Part shown: positions 12,817-15,313 of the stretch, one piece after another | How positions within the stretch are numbered: position 1 is the stretch's first letter | Layout: every line of letters starts with the position of its first letter | Source: Bog-793 sp050014835 | Lineage (GTDB): Bacteria; Actinomycetota; Acidimicrobiia; Acidimicrobiales; Bog-793 | Direction of reading: 5' to 3' | Length of the DNA stretch: 15,313 nt | Assembly (NCBI GenBank): GCA_050014835.1 | Contig: JBEKCO010000038.1 | Coordinates: 1-15,313 of the forward strand | Made by a program: the position numbers and the translations under genes | The notes under the pieces: generated by a model | Told to the model about the DNA's origin: nothing | The model's input: the letters and a program-made list of their open reading frames with translations, nothing else | Databases searched by the model: none

Positions 12817-13671
12817 TCATCCGTCCTTGTGTCGACGGCTGGCGATCCCGAAGAGCGCGACCGCCGTGGCGACGGAGACGTTCAGCGAACCGACCGGCCC
12901 GTAGAGCGGGATCCGGCAACGGACGTCGCAGCGCCGCTTGACGAGCGGCGCGAGCCCCCGCCCCTCCGCGCCGACGACCATCGCCAACGGCTCCGTCGCG
13001 ATCTCGAGCGAGTCGAGCGGCGTCTCGCCCTCGGGGTCGAGTCCGACGGTCCACACGCCACGGGAGCTCAGCGTCTCGAGCGCCGGGCCGATCCCCGGCA
13101 CGAGAGCGATCGACAGGTGCTCGACCGCCCCGGCCGCGGCTTTCATCGCCGTCGGCGTGAGGTGCGCCGTCCGGTGGCGGGTGAGCACGACACCGGTCAC
13201 GCCCGCGCCGAGGGCGCTGCGCAGGATCGCGCCGAGATTGTGCGGATCGGTCACCTCGGCGACGACGACGATGAACGGCACACCGCCCACGGGCGTCCGG
13301 GCCGGGCCGTGGTCGGGATTGGCGACGACCAGCTCGTCGAGCCCGACCGCCTCGACGGGCGCGGCCCGGGCAACGACACCCTGGGGGGCCTCGGTGCGGG
13401 CGGTGGCACGCAGCTCGAATGCGGTCGTCATCCGCACCGGCACCCGGGCCGCCGCCGCGAGGGTGACCACCTCGTCGAGCAGCGCCGAGGGATCCTGGCC
13501 CTCGGCGACGACAACCTCGGCGACGGACCGCCGGCCGGCGGCGAGGAGCTCGCGCACCGCGCGGCGGCCCTCGACGTGCTCGCCCCCGAGGCCGCCGTCC
13601 TCGCGATCATCCGCGCGGCGCCGGTCCCCCGGCGCCCCGCCTAGCGCTCGAGGAGCGCGACGGCGAGGCAC
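12817..13671 (-). CDS. rlmB: 23S rRNA 2'-O-methyltransferase, TrmH/SpoU family (RlmB)
   Basis: A 284-residue SPOUT enzyme expected to methylate the 2'-hydroxyl of a guanosine in 23S rRNA (Gm2251 in E. coli). The N-terminal substrate-binding domain begins at HVEGRRAVRELLAAG (32-46). The knotted catalytic domain has motif 1 NLGAILRSA (145-153), motif 2 MVVGAEGRGL and motif 3 IPLYGPVGSLNVSVATAVAL. The only start upstream of the conserved HVEGRR is GTG 13671, preceded by a GAGGGGG run; it overlaps the end of ispF by 31 bases and adds about 30 poorly conserved residues. The gene follows ispD-ispF, as in mycobacteria, but the cysS usually found between ispF and rlmB is absent. Exact nucleotide specificity is inferred from family and context; tRNA methylation by a TrmH relative is the alternative. 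Confidence 0.88.
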   Translation of the reverse strand: MPRRRAPRALGGAPGDRRRADDREDGGLGGEHVEGRRAVRELLAAGRRSVAEVVVAEGQDPSALLDEVVTLAAAARVPVRMTTAFELRATARTEAPQGVVARAAPVEAVGLDELVVANPDHGPARTPVGGVPFIVVVAEVTDPHNLGAILRSALGAGVTGVVLTRHRTAHLTPTAMKAAAGAVEHLSIALVPGIGPALETLSSRGVWTVGLDPEGETPLDSLEIATEPLAMVVGAEGRGLAPLVKRRCDVRCRIPLYGPVGSLNVSVATAVALFGIASRRHKDG

Positions 13672-14126
13672 GCGACCCCCTCGACGCGGCCGAGGCTCCC
13701 GAGTCCCTCCGGTCTGGTCGCCTTGACGTGCACCGGGCCGCCCGCGGCGGCGGAGAGCCGCGCCACCATCTCGTCGCGGACCTCCGCGACCCGGGGGCGC
13801 TCGGCGACGAGCGTGCAGTCGGCGTTCACGAACCGCCAGCCCTGTCCGGCGGCCTTGGCGACCGCCGCGGCGAGGAGCCCGAGGCTGTCGGCGTCGCGCC
13901 AGGCGGGGTCGGTGTCCGGGAAGTGGCTCCCCATGTCTCCGAGCCCGGCAGCGCCAAGGACGGCGTCGGTGACGGCGTGGGCGACGGCGTCGGCGTCGCT
14001 GTGGCCGACGAGCGGCCGACCTCCGGCGATCGTCGCGCCCCCGAGGACGAGCGGACGCGCGCCGGCGGTCCCCTCCTCGACGAAGCGGTGGAGGTCGACG
14101 CCGAGGCCGACCCGGAGCTCGCTCAC
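13641..14126 (-). CDS. ispF: 2-C-methyl-D-erythritol 2,4-cyclodiphosphate synthase IspF
   Basis: A 161-residue enzyme of the MEP isoprenoid pathway that cyclises CDP-methylerythritol 2-phosphate to MEcPP with loss of CMP, as a homotrimer. Metal ligands are seen as D11 and H13 in GVDLHRF and H42 in GHSDADA. LGDMGSHFPDTDP (62-74) is the conserved flexible loop, and KATRPEGLGSLGRVEG is the C-terminal CMP-binding region. Length is normal (about 160). The GTG start (14126-14124) overlaps the ispD stop as GTGA, so the two steps are translationally coupled. A GGGGA run 5 bases upstream may serve as the ribosome-binding site. The end overlaps the rlmB start. Confidence 0.96.
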   Translation of the reverse strand: MSELRVGLGVDLHRFVEEGTAGARPLVLGGATIAGGRPLVGHSDADAVAHAVTDAVLGAAGLGDMGSHFPDTDPAWRDADSLGLLAAAVAKAAGQGWRFVNADCTLVAERPRVAEVRDEMVARLSAAAGGPVHVKATRPEGLGSLGRVEGVACLAVALLER

Positions 14127-14794
14127 GCGGTCCCCGTCTCCCGGACGGCGGAGTCGGCGAGGAAGGCGCCGACGAGCGCGAGGTCGGTGGCGTCGGTGAT
14201 CTTGCGGTTGCGCACCTCGCCGGGGACGACGGCCACCGAGCCGCCGATCGCCTCGACGAGCGCGGCGTCGTCGGTCGCCTCCGGCGCCCCCGCGTGGGCG
14301 CGACGCAACACGCCGGCCCGGAACGCCTGCGGCGTCTGGACGACGGCGAGCCCCGCGCGGTCGACCGTCTCGACCACCCGTCCGTCGCGCACCCGTTTCA
14401 GCGTGTCGGCGACCGGGAGGCACGGGATCGCCGCGTCCGACCCGGCGCGGACCGCGGCGACGACCGAGCCGAACAGCTCCGCCGACGCGGCCGGGCGCGC
14501 CGCGTCGTGCACGATCACGATCTCGGCCGTGTCCGGCACCAGCGCGAGCCCGGCGCGAACCGAGGCCGCCCGCGTCGTGCCGCCGGCGACGACGAGGGAA
14601 CACCCGGCGTGGCATGACGGATCGGCGACGAACTCGCGGGGCACGACGAGGACGACGCCGTCGGACGAGGCACGTGCCGCGTCGACCGCCCACTCGACGA
14701 TGCGACGCCCCGCCGTCTCCTCGAACTGCTTCGGGCCGCCGAACCGGCGGCCCTCACCGCCGGCGACGACGATCGCCCAGACGCCGTCCGCCAC
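14123..14794 (-). CDS. ispD: 2-C-methyl-D-erythritol 4-phosphate cytidylyltransferase IspD
   Basis: A 223-residue nucleotidyltransferase that joins CTP and MEP, the MEP-pathway step before IspE and IspF. The signature VVAGGEGRRFGGPKQF (9-24) includes the CTP-binding Arg and the PKQ lysine. VHDAARP, TPQAF, TDDAALVEAIG and NRKITDATDL follow in the usual order. GTG 14794 gives the normal family length and places the first strand at residues 5-10; a Shine-Dalgarno sequence is weak. It begins 22 bases after carD stops and is probably co-transcribed with it, the arrangement known from mycobacteria (carD-ispD-ispF). Confidence 0.95.
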   Translation of the reverse strand: MADGVWAIVVAGGEGRRFGGPKQFEETAGRRIVEWAVDAARASSDGVVLVVPREFVADPSCHAGCSLVVAGGTTRAASVRAGLALVPDTAEIVIVHDAARPAASAELFGSVVAAVRAGSDAAIPCLPVADTLKRVRDGRVVETVDRAGLAVVQTPQAFRAGVLRRAHAGAPEATDDAALVEAIGGSVAVVPGEVRNRKITDATDLALVGAFLADSAVRETGTA

Positions 14795-14816
14795 CGTCGG
14801 GCCCGCGGTTCCCGGG

Positions 14817-15293
14817 TTAGGGGAGCGCGGCGTTGAGCCGCTCCTCCGCCTCGGCCTCACTCACCCCGATGGCGAACGTCAGCTCCGACACGAGGATCTG
14901 CCGGGCGCGGTTCAACATGCGTTTCTCCCCGGCGGACAGGCCCTTGTCCTTGTCGCGGATCGACAGGTTCCGCACGACCTCGGCGACCTGGTAGATGTCG
15001 CCGGACTTCAGCTTCTCGACGTGGTTCTTGTAGCGACGGGACCAGTTCGTCGGCATCCGCGCCTCCTTCTTGCGAAGGACGGCGAAGACCTCCTCGACCT
15101 CCTCGTCGTTGATCACCTCGCGCAGCCCGACCTCCTCGGTGTTGTCCGAGGGGACCATCAGCGTGAGGTCGCCGTAGGCGAGGCGGAGCACGAGGTACTC
15201 GCGCTTCTCGCCGAACGCCTCACGCATCTCGCGTCTCTCGACCACCGCCGCTCCGTGGTGGGGGTAGACCACCTTGTCGCCGACGTCGAACAC
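14817..15293 (-). CDS. carD: CarD-family RNA polymerase-binding transcription regulator
   Basis: A 158-residue protein matching mycobacterial CarD in length and order. The N-terminal Tudor-like RNAP beta-binding domain starts FDVGDKVVYPHHGAAVVE. The C-terminal helical DNA-binding domain includes PTNWSRRYKN, whose W84 matches the tryptophan that wedges into the promoter bubble. CarD stabilises open complexes and is needed for rRNA promoter activity in mycobacteria. The start is GTG 15293, with GAGGAG at 15305-15300 and 6-base spacing, and the gene is complete within the window. It leads the minus-strand carD-ispD-ispF-rlmB run, so these genes may share its promoter, which lies outside the window. 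Confidence 0.96.
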   Translation of the reverse strand: MFDVGDKVVYPHHGAAVVERREMREAFGEKREYLVLRLAYGDLTLMVPSDNTEEVGLREVINDEEVEEVFAVLRKKEARMPTNWSRRYKNHVEKLKSGDIYQVAEVVRNLSIRDKDKGLSAGEKRMLNRARQILVSELTFAIGVSEAEAEERLNAALP

Positions 15294-15313
15294 TCGCGAC
15301 TCCTCACGTTCCA

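Overview
The window is high-GC DNA with actinobacterial gene content. carD, ispD, ispF and rlmB lie on the minus strand in the order found in mycobacteria. A DUF3263 protein, an actinobacterial-type coproheme decarboxylase (HemQ/ChdC), a PAC2-family protein, many GTG starts and probable leaderless starts point the same way. I would place it near Acidimicrobiia or another deep actinobacterial lineage; this is an inference from gene style, not a search.

Layout. Positions 1-832 hold the first 45 codons of a MarR-type regulator (minus) and a divergent SAM methyltransferase (plus), separated by an unusually AT-rich promoter with a dyad. Positions 1018-3496 hold a DUF3263 protein, trehalose-phosphatase otsB (no ATG/GTG/TTG start available) and the convergent trehalose-phosphate synthase otsA; the two ots stop codons share one CTAG. 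Positions 3634-5295 hold a promoter, a SAM riboswitch whose P1 helix reaches into the ribosome-binding site, a threonine-synthase-like PLP enzyme and a ThiS/MoaD-type sulfur carrier ending in GG. I read this as a MetM/MetO homocysteine-synthesis operon under SAM control. Positions 5328-7093 hold a perfect CIRCE operator, a solitary groEL and a long terminator hairpin. Positions 7137-8725 hold hemQ and a three-cysteine larE. Positions 8733-9875 (minus) hold a PAC2 protein and a small four-cysteine protein. Positions 9965-11947 hold a GNAT acetyltransferase, a 25-bp direct repeat spanning its stop, citrate synthase gltA and a terminator. Positions 11996-12628 hold an NYN-domain nuclease gene broken by one in-frame amber codon, of lower-GC composition than its neighbours. 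A hairpin-rich gene-free stretch follows, then rlmB-ispF-ispD-carD on the minus strand to the window end.

How the genes fit together. Most are housekeeping: trehalose synthesis, methionine supply, chaperonin, heme, TCA cycle entry, MEP isoprenoid pathway, rRNA modification and RNAP regulation. The most interesting system is the riboswitch plus threonine-synthase-like enzyme plus sulfur carrier. Genes annotated as threonine synthase would here be methionine-pathway genes that take O-phosphohomoserine and a protein thiocarboxylate to homocysteine. No prophage, transposase, CRISPR array, rRNA or tRNA was recognised.
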